Shown in pieces: positions 32,607-44,170 of a DNA stretch of 64,000 nucleotides. Position 1 is the first letter of the stretch, and every line of letters begins with the position of its first letter. The DNA is from Campanula takesimana (lineage: Eukaryota; Streptophyta; Magnoliopsida; Asterales; Campanulaceae). A program made the position numbers and the translations under genes. The stretch lies in assembly GCA_026119855.1 (NCBI GenBank), contig JAOWBW010000036.1, positions 2,108,001 through 2,172,000 on the forward strand, given 5' to 3'. A model generated the notes under the pieces. That model saw nothing but the letters and a program-made list of their open reading frames with translations, ran no database searches and was not told the DNA's origin.

Positions 32607-34997
32607 CTTAGGATTTTTACGTCCTTTGGCATTGGGAGTGAATCGCAAAAGGCATTCCACGGCCTTGTGTCCTGAACAATCACAAATGGAACAATGATGA
32701 AAGCCACCAATCACGTGAGTTTTCACAAACTCTTTACTTTTCTTGGGGATGGCATTCTTCTTTGGGTCAGATGAACTAGACTTAACAAAATCTTTCTTTT
32801 GAAATTTTGGAGCGCTTTTTCTCGAAGGGCGCATAGGGCTAGGAGGCGCACGGCGATGAGGCGCGTGGCTCTTAGGCGCATAATGAGCACTCGGAGAAGG
32901 AGCGCGCCTATTTTCAAGAATGATTTTGCTAGGAGATGGTTCATCTGTAGCTATATCTTTCCCATTAGCTTTCCCAAATTGCTTCGTTGGGTAGACATAA
33001 TGGAATGTTTGTCTCTTGACTTTTTCATGTCCTTTACCCATTGAATTAGAATGTTTTTCCTTGGGAATTTCAAGAGTTTGTTGGTTGGTAAATTCACTAT
33101 CTCTTTCAGCACAGACATCACATTTAAAGTTGTCACTAGTTGATGAGAATCCCAAGCCACTTTTATCACCACTGACTTTTTGGGACTCAAATATATTCTC
33201 CATAGTGACACGAGAATTGGACCACTCATTTGTAATCTTTTTAAGATCAGTGATTTGAGCAACCAATTCATCGTTTTGAACTTTAAGAAGTGAGTTCTGT
33301 TCTGTTAGAAAAGTGTTTTTAACGGTAAGAGGAGTCATGCTCTTTATCTGCTCCTTAAGGAGGGTGAGTTCAGATTTAAGTAGAGATTTCTCGGTCTTAA
33401 GCTGGGAAATTTCATCACATGATAGTGCTAAAGCTTCCTTCATACTATCAAATCTAGTAATTACCTTTTCAGCCTTTTTGAACAATTTTTCTTGTTCAGC
33501 AATCACTTCATCATTGATTTTGGAGATTGGAGCAGTTGGTTCAACCTGTGGTCTAATGTATGCTCCTTTTCTCAATTTGTTCCTTGCTCCAAGATCACAT
33601 CGTGAGAATAACAATCCACCATCGTTTTGAGCCGGAGTGAGAAATCCTTGTTCAACGAGCTCGCTGATGGTTGGTCCTTTCTTCTTTTTCGCTTCTTGAA
33701 AACCTGCAGATTTCTTGATAGGTTTATTCAAGGCATTCATATCGGGAACATCCTTGGAGAAGTCATCATCAGAATCATAAGCATCAACTTCATCATCATT
33801 TGCCATCAAACAAACAAGTCCATCATCGGAATCTTCATCGCTCTCATCGGAGTCTGTTTCAATCCAAGTATTGTGCTCATTTGCTGGTGCTTCTTCTTCA
33901 GCAACCATTCCCTTGTGTCGAGTGAACTTGGGAGTGAATTTAGGAGTATGGCTGCTCTTCTTCTGCATATATTCAAATTTGGGGATCGGGCAGCTTGATG
34001 CAAAATGTCCGGGTTTCCTGCAATTAAAACAAACAAGATCTTCTTTTCTTTTTGAATCACTGCTCCTTGAAAACTTTTGAGGAGCTTTGCTGGTAGATCC
34101 TTGAAATTTGTTGGTTGAGCCGGGTCTTGAGAATTTTCTGAACTTTTGAAATTTCTTCACAAATAAAGCGAAGTCTTCATCATCCATGTCTAATAGCTCA
34201 GAAGTAGAAATTTTGGGATCGGAGCTTTTCTCATCTTGTACAGGCGCAGGTGTAGGCGCAGGAGTAGGCGCGGCTTCTCTGTGCGCCATCATAGCCATAG
34301 ATTTTGACTTTCCTTCAGTTTCACTGATTCGTTGGAGTTTGAGTTCGTAAACTTTGAGATTTGCATATAGGTTCCTTAAAGTCCAAACATCTAAAGTTCC
34401 AGCGTCTTCAAGAGCGCTAGATTTATGAAGGTATCTTGATCCAAAAGCTTGTAGAAAATTTACATTCAAATCTTTGTTGGTAAACTTCATGCCAAGTGAA
34501 ATACATAGATTGATAATTTCACAGTAGCGTTCATAAGTTTGCCTTAAGTTTTCACCGGGGAGTTGAGAGAAATTGTTGAATCTCTTTTGAACTTCGTATT
34601 TCTTGTTCTCCTTGCAAACGGTGTCTCCTTCAATATGCTCTTCAATAGCATCCCATAGCTCATTTGCAGTAGCACAATGCATGACTTGTTGTTTCATCGC
34701 CGTGCTTAGAGTGCTTAGAAGAATGTTTCTTGCTTTGCCATCATTTGCGACTCTTCTGATTTCTTCCTCGGTCCATTCTTCCCTTGGTTTTAGGACAGTA
34801 GGTTGAGCAGCGTTGGTGCGTGGATTTGGATTCGCCTTCATCGGAATATAAGGTCCATAAACGACGGTGTCATGGAGCCTTTCATCGATTGAGTTGAGAT
34901 GAGTCAATATGCTGAATTTCCATACGTCAAAATGATCTTCATCAAAGACCGGAACGTGAGTGTAGTTTGCAGTTGCCATAGGTTTTGAGTTTGCCAT
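32574..34997 (-). CDS. gag: Element F Gag, 807 aa
   Basis: This is the capsid/nucleocapsid precursor of the retrotransposon. The N-terminal 220 residues are a copia-type gag domain (DEDHFDVWKFSILTHL, then NELWDAIEEHIEGD and LRQTYERYCEIINL). A Thr/Ala/Pro stretch comes at about 243-253. The first CCHC knuckle is C323-C326-H331-C336 (CFNCRKPGHFASSC). A long charged and partly coiled-coil region follows (about 500-610). The second CCHC is at 769-782 (CSICDCSGHKAVEC) near the C-terminus. At 807 aa it is much longer than ordinary copia Gag, as is usual for Sireviruses. The ATG follows the primer site by 60 nt. It ends with TAA at 32574-32576. Confidence 0.95.
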   Translation of the reverse strand: MANSKPMATANYTHVPVFDEDHFDVWKFSILTHLNSIDERLHDTVVYGPYIPMKANPNPRTNAAQPTVLKPREEWTEEEIRRVANDGKARNILLSTLSTAMKQQVMHCATANELWDAIEEHIEGDTVCKENKKYEVQKRFNNFSQLPGENLRQTYERYCEIINLCISLGMKFTNKDLNVNFLQAFGSRYLHKSSALEDAGTLDVWTLRNLYANLKVYELKLQRISETEGKSKSMAMMAHREAAPTPAPTPAPVQDEKSSDPKISTSELLDMDDEDFALFVKKFQKFRKFSRPGSTNKFQGSTSKAPQKFSRSSDSKRKEDLVCFNCRKPGHFASSCPIPKFEYMQKKSSHTPKFTPKFTRHKGMVAEEEAPANEHNTWIETDSDESDEDSDDGLVCLMANDDEVDAYDSDDDFSKDVPDMNALNKPIKKSAGFQEAKKKKGPTISELVEQGFLTPAQNDGGLLFSRCDLGARNKLRKGAYIRPQVEPTAPISKINDEVIAEQEKLFKKAEKVITRFDSMKEALALSCDEISQLKTEKSLLKSELTLLKEQIKSMTPLTVKNTFLTEQNSLLKVQNDELVAQITDLKKITNEWSNSRVTMENIFESQKVSGDKSGLGFSSTSDNFKCDVCAERDSEFTNQQTLEIPKEKHSNSMGKGHEKVKRQTFHYVYPTKQFGKANGKDIATDEPSPSKIILENRRAPSPSAHYAPKSHAPHRRAPPSPMRPSRKSAPKFQKKDFVKSSSSDPKKNAIPKKSKEFVKTHVIGGFHHCSICDCSGHKAVECLLRFTPNAKGRKNPKVKQEWVVKSC

Positions 34998-35057
34998 TTA
35001 GAATCGGCACCCAAGCTGTTAAGCTTGAAAAACGAAAAATGTTTTATAAAGGTGTTT

Positions 35058-35069
35058 GCTCTGATACCA
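35058..35069 (-). other. Element F primer binding site
   Basis: The minus strand reads TGGTATCAGAGC, with a 2-nt gap (AG) to the end of the 5' LTR. Identical context to E at 37379-37392. Confidence 0.93.
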
Positions 35070-35071
35070 CT

Positions 35072-36531
35072 TGTTGGTCCCAAAGGGCAACAAGGGTATG
35101 AAAAATAGCTAGAGGGGGGGGGGTGAATAGCTGTTTTAAAATTCTTTTCGTACCCTTGAAAAACTCAATTGCGAATGCGCACTTTATCAAGTAAGCGTTA
35201 TGAAATGCGCCTAAGTGAGTGAGTGAAATGCACAGCGGAATTTAGTAATGAAAGTAGGCGCAAAGTGATAAAGGGAGCGCAACACACACACTAAGTATTT
35301 TGGCTCAAAGTGAGTGAAATAAGGAACTAAGGCAAATGATAAAACAAACACAACACAATTCAGTTCAATCAATCTACAATGAGTAAACAAGCAAATAGTG
35401 AGTGAAAATAATAACTTGAAAGAAATGACAAGATAATAACACAAGCTATTTGGAGAGGTTCGATCAATGAAAGATCTACGTCCTCTACCAAGATGGTTAG
35501 TCTTGGATTTCTAATCGAGATCTTATATAATGAGTGAGTGTTACAAATTACAATGTTTGAGCTTATACACTAACTCAAGATCTATTACTATGAAAGAACA
35601 AATCCAAAACAATAACCGGTGTATCTCTAAAAGATGAATCTAAATGATTAATCTTAAAGAGGTGCGTGTGTGTTCTTAGAATCAAGGCTCTTTAGATCTT
35701 TGAGATGGAGAGCACAAGAAACTAAAGTGTTAAGGCTTTGAAGATCTGGGCTAAGGATGAAGGTATGAAGATGTTCTTGAGAAATCTGGAAAAACGAAGG
35801 CAATCTTCAAATCTTCAACAAATGCTTTGAGAGAGAAATTCTTGAAATTCTTAGCAAAACTCAGCAACTTCAAAATGTTGAAGTTATGGGGTATTTATAG
35901 TGAACTTCAAAAAACTAGCCGTTGGAAATCCTTGTGGATAAGATGAGCTGTCGCTTGTTGATTGGAGCATGCATATATTATGGCCATTTTGACACTCAAC
36001 ATAAAAGTGACCGTTATGGACGCGTGTCAACAGATTAGGCGCATATGCATCTTTTAACCACCGTTGGATCATTGGCGTAATTTGAATTCTCTTCAAGTCT
36101 TCGAGTCTTCAATAAATCACTGAGTGTTTGAATAAACACTTTGAGGCGCGTTTGAGCCAAGAGGCGCATTTAGCCAATAGGCGCACAGTAAGCGTGCGCT
36201 TAAAACAAGGGGCGCAGAGGCGCGTAAGCTTATGAAGAAATCCTTATGCGCGCGCTCTAAATGGCGCAAGGCGCGAGTGAAGAGGCGCATGGCGCGTGGC
36301 GCAGGAGGCGCATAAGCGCGGCTCAAACTCACTGAGTGATTTTTCTTGAAACTTGATCTTCTTGCCCTATTTCTAAGCCTATTCTATAACAATGGACAAC
36401 CTAAAAAATGAAGTATAAATACTTCTTACATGTGGGTCTAAAGTCCATGAAATAAAACTTAGGTGATGGATCAATCAAATCTAATAAATCCTAATACATT
36501 AAAACTGAGATATATGTGGGCATACCCAACA
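35072..36531 (-). repeat. Element F 5' LTR (1460 bp)
   Basis: A minus-strand TATA box (CTATAAATACCCC) lies at 35888-35900, driving leftward transcription of gag, pol and possibly the third gene. GCGC/GGCGCAT motifs at about 36140-36320 lie 240-420 bp upstream of it. It is followed by the duplicated cacat and then the rest of E's 5' LTR. Confidence 0.95.
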
Positions 36532-36536
36532 CACAT

Positions 36537-37378
36537 CTTATCCACAAAGATCTCCAACGGCTAGTTTTTGGAAGTTCACTATAAATACCCCATAACTTCA
36601 ACATTTTGAAGTTGCTGAGTTTGCTAAGAATTTCAAGAATTTCTCTCTCAAAGCATTTGTTGAAGATTTGAAGATTGCCTTTGTTTTTCCAGAATTCCTC
36701 AAGAACATCTTCATACCTTCATCCTTAGCCCAGATCTTCAAGATATAACACTTTAGTTTCATTGTGCTCTAAATCATAAAGATCTAAAGAGCCTTGGTTT
36801 GATCACTTAGATCCTTCTTTTAGAGATACACCGGTTATTATTTTGGATTTGTTCATTCATAGAATATTAGATCTTGAGTTAGTGTAGAAGCTCAAAAGTT
36901 GTAATTTGTAACACTCACTCATTATATAAGATCTCCATTAGAAATCCAAGACTAACCATCTTGGTAGAGGACGTAGATCTTTCTTTGATCGAACCTCTTC
37001 AAATGGCTTGTGTTATTATCTTGTCATTTACTTTCAAGTTATTATCTTCACTCACTATTTGCTTGTTTACTCATTGTAGATTGATTGATATGAATTGTGT
37101 TGTGTTGTTAACTCATTTGCCTTAGTTTCTTATTTCACCCACTTTGAGCCAAAATACTTAGAGTGTGTGTGCGCCCCCTTTATCATACTTTGCGCCTATT
37201 TACATTACTAAATTCCGCTGTGCATTTCACTCACTCACTTAGGCGCATATCATAACGCTTACTTGATAAAGTGCGCATTTGCAATTGAGTTTATCAAGGG
37301 TACGAAAAGAATTTTAAAACATCTATTCACCCCCCCTCTAGCTATTTTTCATACCCTTGTTGCCCTTTGGGACCAACA
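36537..37378 (+). repeat. Element E 5' LTR, right piece with core promoter
   Basis: Continues the LTR interrupted at 23129 and matches 48570-49440. The TATA box CTATAAATACC is at 36579-36589, only about 45 bp from the end of F, so F separates E's core promoter from its upstream U3. Relative to E's 3' LTR it lacks about 32 bp near 36795 (the 'gatactaaaatcacac' block). Confidence 0.92.
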
Positions 37379-37380
37379 AG

Positions 37381-37392
37381 TGGTATCAGAGC
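37381..37392 (+). other. Element E primer binding site
   Basis: TGGTATCAGAGC, 2 nt after the 5' LTR end. Unmutated. Confidence 0.93.
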
Positions 37393-37451
37393 AAACACCT
37401 TTATAAAACATTTTCGTTTTTCAAGCTTAACAGCTTGGGTGCCGATTCTAA

Positions 37452-39802
37452 ATGGCAAACTCAAAACCTATGGCAACTGCAAACTACCCTCACGTTCCAG
37501 TCTTTGATGAAGATCATTTTGACGTGTGGAAATTCAGCATCTTAACTCATCTCAACTCAATCGATGAAAGACTTCATGACACCGTGGTTTATGGACCTTA
37601 CATTCCTATGAAAGCGAATCCAAATCCGCGCACAAATGCTGTTCAACCAACCGTCAAGAAACCAAAAGAGGAATGGACTGAGGAAGAAACAAGAAGAGTT
37701 GCAAATGATGGCAAAGCAAGAAACATACTTCTAAGCACTCTAAGCACAGCTATGAAACAACAAGTCATGCATTGTGCTACCGCCAATGAGCTATGGGATG
37801 CTATTGAAGAGCATATTGAAGGAGACACAGTCTGCAAGGAAAACAAGAAATATGAAGTACAAAAGAGATTCAACAATTTCTCTCAACTCCCCGGTAAAAG
37901 TTTAAGACAAACTTATGAACGCTACTGTGAAATTATAAATCTATGTATTTCACTTGGCATGAAGTTTTCTAACAAAGATTTGAATGTAAATTTTCTCCAA
38001 GCTTTCGGCTCCAGATATCTTCATAAATCTAGCGCTCTTGAAGACGCCGGAACTTTAGATGTATGGACTTTAAGGAAACTTTATGCAAATCTAAAGGTTT
38101 ATGAGCTAAACTCCAACGAATCAGCGAAACTGAAGGAAAGTCAAAATCTATGGCTATGGTGGCGCACAGAGAAGCTGCGCCTACACCTGCGCCTGCTCCT
38201 GTGCCTACTCATGATGAGAAAAATTCCGATCCCAAAATTTCTACTTCTGAGCTATTGGACATGGATGATGAAGACTTCGCTTTATTTGTGAAGAGATTCC
38301 AGAAGTTTAGAAAATTTACCAAGCCCGGCTCAACCAGCAAATTTCAAGGATCTACCAGCAGAGCTCCTCCAAAGTTCACGAGGAGAAGTGACTCAAAAAG
38401 AAAAGAAGACCTTGTTTGTTTCAATTGCAGGAAACCAGGACACTTTGCTTCAAGCTGCCCAACTCCAAAATTTGAATATATGCAGAAGAAGAGCAGCCAT
38501 ACTCCCAAGTTCACTCCCAAATTCACTCGACACAAGGGAATGGTTGCGGAAGAAGAAGCACCAGCAAATGAGCAGAACACTTGGATCGAAACAGACTCAG
38601 ATGAGAGCGATGAAGATTCCAATGATGGACTCGTTTGTTTGATCGCAAATGATGATGAGGTTGTTACTTATGATTCTGATGATGACTTTTCCAAGGATGT
38701 TCCCGATATGAATGCCTTGAATAAACCTATCAAGAAATCTGCAGGTTTTCAAGAAGTGAAAAGGAAGAAAGGACCAACCATCAGCGAGCTCGTTGAACAA
38801 GGATTTCTCACTCCGGCTCAAAGCGATGGTGGATTGTTATTCTCACGATGTGATCTTAGTGCAAGGAACAAGTTGAGAAAAGGAGCATACATTAGACCTC
38901 AAGTTGAACCAACTGCTCCAATCTCCAAAATCAATGATGATGAAGTGATTGCTGAACAAGAAAAATTGTTCAAAAAGGCTGAAAAGGTAATCTCTACTTA
39001 AATCTGAACTCACCCTCCTTAAGGAGCAGATAAAGAGCATGACTCCTCTTACTGTTAAAAACACTTTTCTAACAGAACAGAACTCACTTCTTAAAGTTCA
39101 AAATGATGAATTGGTTGCTCAAATTACTGATCTTAAAAAGATTACAAATGAGTGGTCCAATTCTCGTGTCACTATGGAGAATATATTTGAGTCCCAAAAA
39201 GTCAGTGGTGATAAAAGTGGCTTGGGATTCTCATCAACTAGTGACAACTTTAAATGTGATGTCTGTGCTGAAAGAGATAGTGAATTTACTAACCAGCAAA
39301 CTTTTGAAATTCCCAAGGAAAAACATTCTAATTCAATGGGTAAAGGACAGGAAAAAGTCAAGAGACAAACATTCCATTATGTCTACCCAACGAAGCAATT
39401 TGGGAAAGCTAATGGGAAAGATATAGCTACAGATGAACCATCTCCTAGCAAAATCATTCTTAAAAATAGGCGCGCTCCTTCTTCGAGTGCTCATTATGCG
39501 CCTAAGAGCCACGCGCCTCATCGCCGTGAGCCTCCTAGCCCTATGCGCCCTCCAAGAAAAAGCGCTCCAAAATTTCAAAAAAAGATTTTGTTAAGGCTAG
39601 TTCATCTAACCCAAAGAAGAATGCCATCCCTAAGAAAAGTAAAGAGTTTGTGAAAACTCATGTGATTGGTGGCTTTCATCATTGTTCCATTTGTGATTGT
39701 TCAGGACACAAGGCCGTGGAATGCCTTTTACGATTCACTCCCAATGCCAAAGGACGTAAAAATCCTAAGGTCAAGCAAGAGTGGGTTGTCAAAAGTTGCT
39801 AA
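37452..39802 (+). pseudogene. gag: Element E gag, broken
   Basis: Homologous along its whole length to F Gag (about 95% where compared). Three lesions: a 1-nt deletion near 38109 (…KVYEL then frame lost), a deletion of roughly 74 nt with frame change near 38990 at a short microhomology, and a 1-nt deletion in an A-run near 39580. The first CCHC knuckle (CFNCRKPGHFASSC) is at about 38418-38459 and the second (CSICDCSGHKAVEC) at about 39684-39725. The original stop TAA is kept at 39800-39802. Confidence 0.93.
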
Positions 39803-39854
39803 CCCTAGGACCCAAAAGGAATAAAGGGGACCTGCTTAAATGTCTATATTTCAG
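39770..39854 (+). other. Candidate 85-nt gag-pol intron, copy in E
   Basis: Same limits and length as in F: AAG|GTCAAG, CTAAC at the gag stop, TATTTCAG|GTT. Confidence 0.4.
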
Positions 39855-42800
39855 GTTCTTTGTTTCATGGCTGGATCTTCAAAAGCTAGAAATTATGAAT
39901 GGATTCTCGATAGTGGGTGTTCAAGACAAATGACTGGAGATGAATCCTTATTAGAAGATGTCCATGAAGAAAGAGGTCCCTCAGTAACATTTGGTGATAA
40001 TAACAAGGGTCATGTTGTTGCATATGGAAAGCTCAAGAAAGACAAAGTGTGCATTGAAAGAGTCTCTCTCGTCGAAGGGCTCAAGCACAATTTATTATCC
40101 ATATCTCAATTCTGCGACAAAGGATTAGAATGCTATTTTACTTCATCGCAATGTCTTATCAATAATGGCAAAACTGGAGCTATCTTACTCACTGGATATC
40201 GTAAGACAAATATTTATATTATTGATTTCCATAGTATGAACTCTAGTACTAATCTTTGTTTTGTAGCAAAAAGTGTGAACGAAAATAGTTGGCTGTGGCA
40301 CAAGCGCTTAAGTCACTTGAACTTCAAGTATCTATCTAAACTCAGCAGGAATAATCTTGTCAAATGACTTCCCAAGGTTGCTGATCATCATGACAAAAAG
40401 TGCGCCGCGTGTCAACTTGGCAAACAACCGAAGCAGTCATTTTCAAGCAAGTCAAATCCTTCAACTTCTAGATGTTTGCAACTGCTTCACATTGATCTAT
40501 TTGGACCAGTCACCACTGCAAGTATTCGAAAAAACAAGTATACTCTAGTTGTGGTGGATGATTATTCAAGATATACATGGGTGGAGATGATGATTACAAA
40601 AGATGATTGTTATGATATTCTCACTACCTTATTTCGACTGCTCCAAACCCAAAAAGAAGATGACATCGTTAGTGTTCGATCCGACAATGGAACAGAATTC
40701 AAGAACAAAGGTGTTACTCGATATTGTGAAGATCATGGGATAGATCACAACTTTTCAACCGCCGGAGTCCCTGAACAAAATGGCGTTGTTGAAAGAAAGA
40801 ATAGGACATTGATTGAAGCGGGAAAGACGATGATAGCTGAAGCTAAATTGCCTAAGTACTTTTGGGAAGAAGCTATCAACACTGCATGTTTTACTCAAAA
40901 TCGTTCCCTCATCAACAAACTTTACAACAAGACTCCGTATGAACTTTGGCGTGGTAGAACTCCCAACATTGCATTCTTCAAGATCTTTGGTTGCAAATGT
41001 TATATCCTCTACAACGGAAACGAACATAGAGGTAAATTCGATGCCAAAGCCGACGAATGTATTTTGTTGGGTATGCCAAACACTCTAAAGCTTTTCGTGT
41101 TTTTAATAGATCTACTTTAGTGATAGTTGAATCTGTACATGTTACGTTTGATGAACATTCTCTCCTTGAGCCACATTTGGCTCCAAATGTTGCTGATGAT
41201 TCTGTTGAGCTAAATGATACAGGTGCTCCTATTCATGTTGCGCCCACTCAAGATCAGAATCTATCAGCACAAGGAAATCCATCTACATCAAATGCGCCTA
41301 ATTCAATTTATAATTCGCCTGGTGAATCCTCTATTGCGCCTCATTCCAATGATGCGCCTCATGATTCCTCTCACGCACCTATTTTTACTGCTGCATCTCG
41401 TGTTAACCCAAATTTCGATTCTGAGCTAGTTCAACCCCCAAATTTTGATGATTTAGAATCTGGTGAAGATGTACCAATTGAAGACCTTCAAGTTACTACG
41501 ACTCAACCTAACTTACCTCCTAAAATTCGTAAAGTTAGAGGTCACCCAATCAATAATATCATTGGTGATCTAAACGTTGGTGTTCGTACAAGGAGAGCTA
41601 CAAACTTTGATGCTTACACTGCTTTTATCTCTCAAATTGAACCGAAGAAGGCCGATAAAGCGCTCCAAGATCCTAATTGGGTTGTTGCAATGCAAGAAGA
41701 ACTCAATCAATTTGAACGATGTAAGGTTTGGACTCTCGTTCAAAGACCAAATGATCATGGAGTGATTGGTATGAAATGGGTGTTCAGGAACAAGATGGAT
41801 GAGAATGGAACCATCACAAGAAACAAGGCAAGGTTGGTTGCACAAGGCTATAGGCAAGAAGAAGGAATTGACTACGATGAAACTTTTGCGCCCGTAGCAA
41901 GACTTGAAGCTATCAGATTATTTCTAGCTTACGCCGCTCACAAGAACTTAAATTATATCAAATGGATGTGAAGAGCGCGTTTCTAAATGGTGAACTCCAA
42001 GAACAAGTCTATGTAGCTCAACCACCTGGATTTGAAGATTCTCAATTTCCAAATCATGTGTACAAACTCCAGAAAGATTTGTATGGACTCAAACAAGAAC
42101 CAAGAGCATGGTATGATACACTATCCAAGTTTCTCATCGAAAAAGGCTTCACTCGCGATAAAATCGATACAACTCTTTTCATTGCCAAACATAATGGTCA
42201 TAAATTACTTGTTCAAATTTATGTTGATGATATTATATTTGGTTCTACTAATGAATTGTTGTGTAAGCGCTTTGAGAAACTAATGAAGAGCAAGTTTGAA
42301 ATGAGCATGATGGGAGAACTCACATTCTTCCTCGGGCTTCAAATCAAGCAAATGAGTGAAGGCATTTTTATCAATCAAGCCAAATACACAAAGGACTTAA
42401 TCAAGAAGTTTGGACTTGAGAACGCCAAAGCATACGATACTCCAATGGCTACCGGCAACAAACTCGACAAAGATCTAAAAGGTAAACGTGTTGATCAAAC
42501 GCTCTATCGAGGTATGATTGGCTCACTCCTTTATCTTACTGCTAGTAGGCCAGATATTATGTTTAGTGTTTGTGTTTGTGCTCGTTATCAATCCGACCCT
42601 AGAGAAGCACACTTAATTGCTGTGAAACGTATTATAAGATATCTCTCCAGTACTGTTAACCTTGGACTATGGTACACCAAAGATTCGAACTTTAAACTTG
42701 TAGGTTATTCAGATGCGGATTACGCAGCATGCACCATTGATAGGAAAAGCACTAGTGGCACTTGTCATTTCCTCGGATATCGACTTGTGTCATGGGCAAG

Positions 42801-43164
42801 TAAGAAACAAGATTATGTATCTGTCTCAACAACCGAAGCCGAATATATTGCTGCGGGAAGTTGTTGCTGTCAAATACTCTGGATGAAGCAGCAATTGGTG
42901 GACTATGATATCATCGAAGAAAATTGTCCCATCTACTGCGACAATACATTAACAATTGTGGTTTCTGAAAATCCTGTCATGCACTCAAAGACCAAGCACA
43001 TCGACATCAAATATCACTTCCTCAAAGACCACGTGGAGAAAGGCAATATTCATTTGGAACACGTGGGAACCGACTATCAAATCGCCGACATTCTAACGAA
43101 AGCACTTGATGCGAAATGGTTCATGTTTTTGAGAGGTGAAATGGGTATGCTTGAACTCAACTAA
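39840..43164 (+). pseudogene. pol: Element E pol, broken
   Basis: Same domain order as F pol. Lesions: a TGA at 40365-40367 (Gly codon in F), a 1-nt deletion near 41061 (T-run) and a 1-nt deletion near 41950, so the gene is spread over three frames. The protease keeps DSG but has SRQMTG where F has SRHMTG. Integrase residues (HIDLFG, RSDNGTEF, EQNGVVERKNRTL), the RT YVDD (about 42221) and the RNase H motifs remain. Ends TAA after GMLELN, as in F. Confidence 0.94.
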
Positions 43165-44016
43165 ATTCAATATAGTTTTGTCAATACTAATGATTTTATG
43201 TTTTGTTGAGTTATGAGTAAACTAGGTTCAAATGTTAAAACATTTCAACGTTTCAAGGAAACTTCATGCGTGCCTAGCATCTCCTGCGCGCCTCACTATC
43301 CTGCGCGCCTATCATCTCATATGCGCCTAAGCATCTAATGCGCGCCTAGCATCTAATGCGCGCCAAACGCTTATGCGCTCTCAAACATCTCTGCGCGCCT
43401 ATTACGTAATGCTATCTATATCATTCTGCGCGCCTTGATGAGAAATGTGCCCCTTCATGCGCGCATTAACTATTGCGGCTCATTCAATGCTCAAACATTT
43501 AATTTCAATGATTGAACGTATTAAATTTTCACAAGTACCAGGTATGTAAATTCTCATCATTTATTATAGGAATTTTTTTCTTTTGTCATTCCATTAATTG
43601 TTCAAGGGTACTTGTGCAATTAATTTTTCCCTCGTTTTGCGTTTTTCAAAATTTTATTTTCTGTGGATATATTTCTTGCACCCCAAACTTACACCAAAAT
43701 AGATGTTTTTGGGGTTTGTGCAAAAATTAGTCAAAATTGCTCATACACTTATAGGGAAAGTGGAGCAGTTTTTCTTTTACCCAAAATGTCACATCATGAC
43801 ACTTTAGGTCATTCTGCATTTAATGCCCTTCAAATCCAAATATCCCTCATAAATTTTTGCCCTTTCCAACATCACCTCACCATTAATGCGCCGTACACCT
43901 CTGTCATGATGATCCAAAATTTGTTTTCCCCTCATAAATGTACATCCTTTCAACTTCCATCTTTTTAAATTTTAACCCTATTTTTCCCATATCAGTGCAA
44001 AATTTTAAACCTAACC
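43165..44016 (+). other. Spacer between pol and third gene in element E
   Basis: No convincing ORF. A GCGC-rich cluster (tgcgcgcct and relatives) fills about 43265-43460, matching F's in place and motif although the bases between motifs differ. A more conserved block follows around 43675-43780. Confidence 0.7.
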
Positions 44017-44026
44017 TATATATATT
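44017..44026 (+). promoter_or_regulatory. Candidate TATA box for element E third gene
   Basis: TATATATATT 145-154 nt before the ATG, followed by a pyrimidine-rich leader (CT repeats about 44040-44120). Matches the arrangement at 28429-28436 in F. Confidence 0.55.
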
Positions 44027-44170
44027 CATCATCACCTACACTCTCTCCTACCAACTCTCCTCTCTCTCTCTCACAGTCTCTCTCCCGTCTCTCTCTGCTC
44101 TCTCTCTCTCGTTTCTCTATCTAGATATATTCATCATTTCCTTCTCTATTTTTCTTTATATATATCATTT

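Larger units (their letters stand above)
23130..36531 (-). mobile_element. Element F: intact, recent Sirevirus-like copia retrotransposon
   Basis: A 13.4-kb minus-strand element inserted in the 5' LTR of its relative E. The duplication cacat lies at 23125-23129 and 36532-36536. The LTRs (1459 and 1460 bp) look identical except for one G in a G-run, which implies a very recent insertion. It carries a primer site, gag, pol with all catalytic residues, a spliced third gene and a purine tract. It is the only element here that could be autonomous. Confidence 0.95.
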
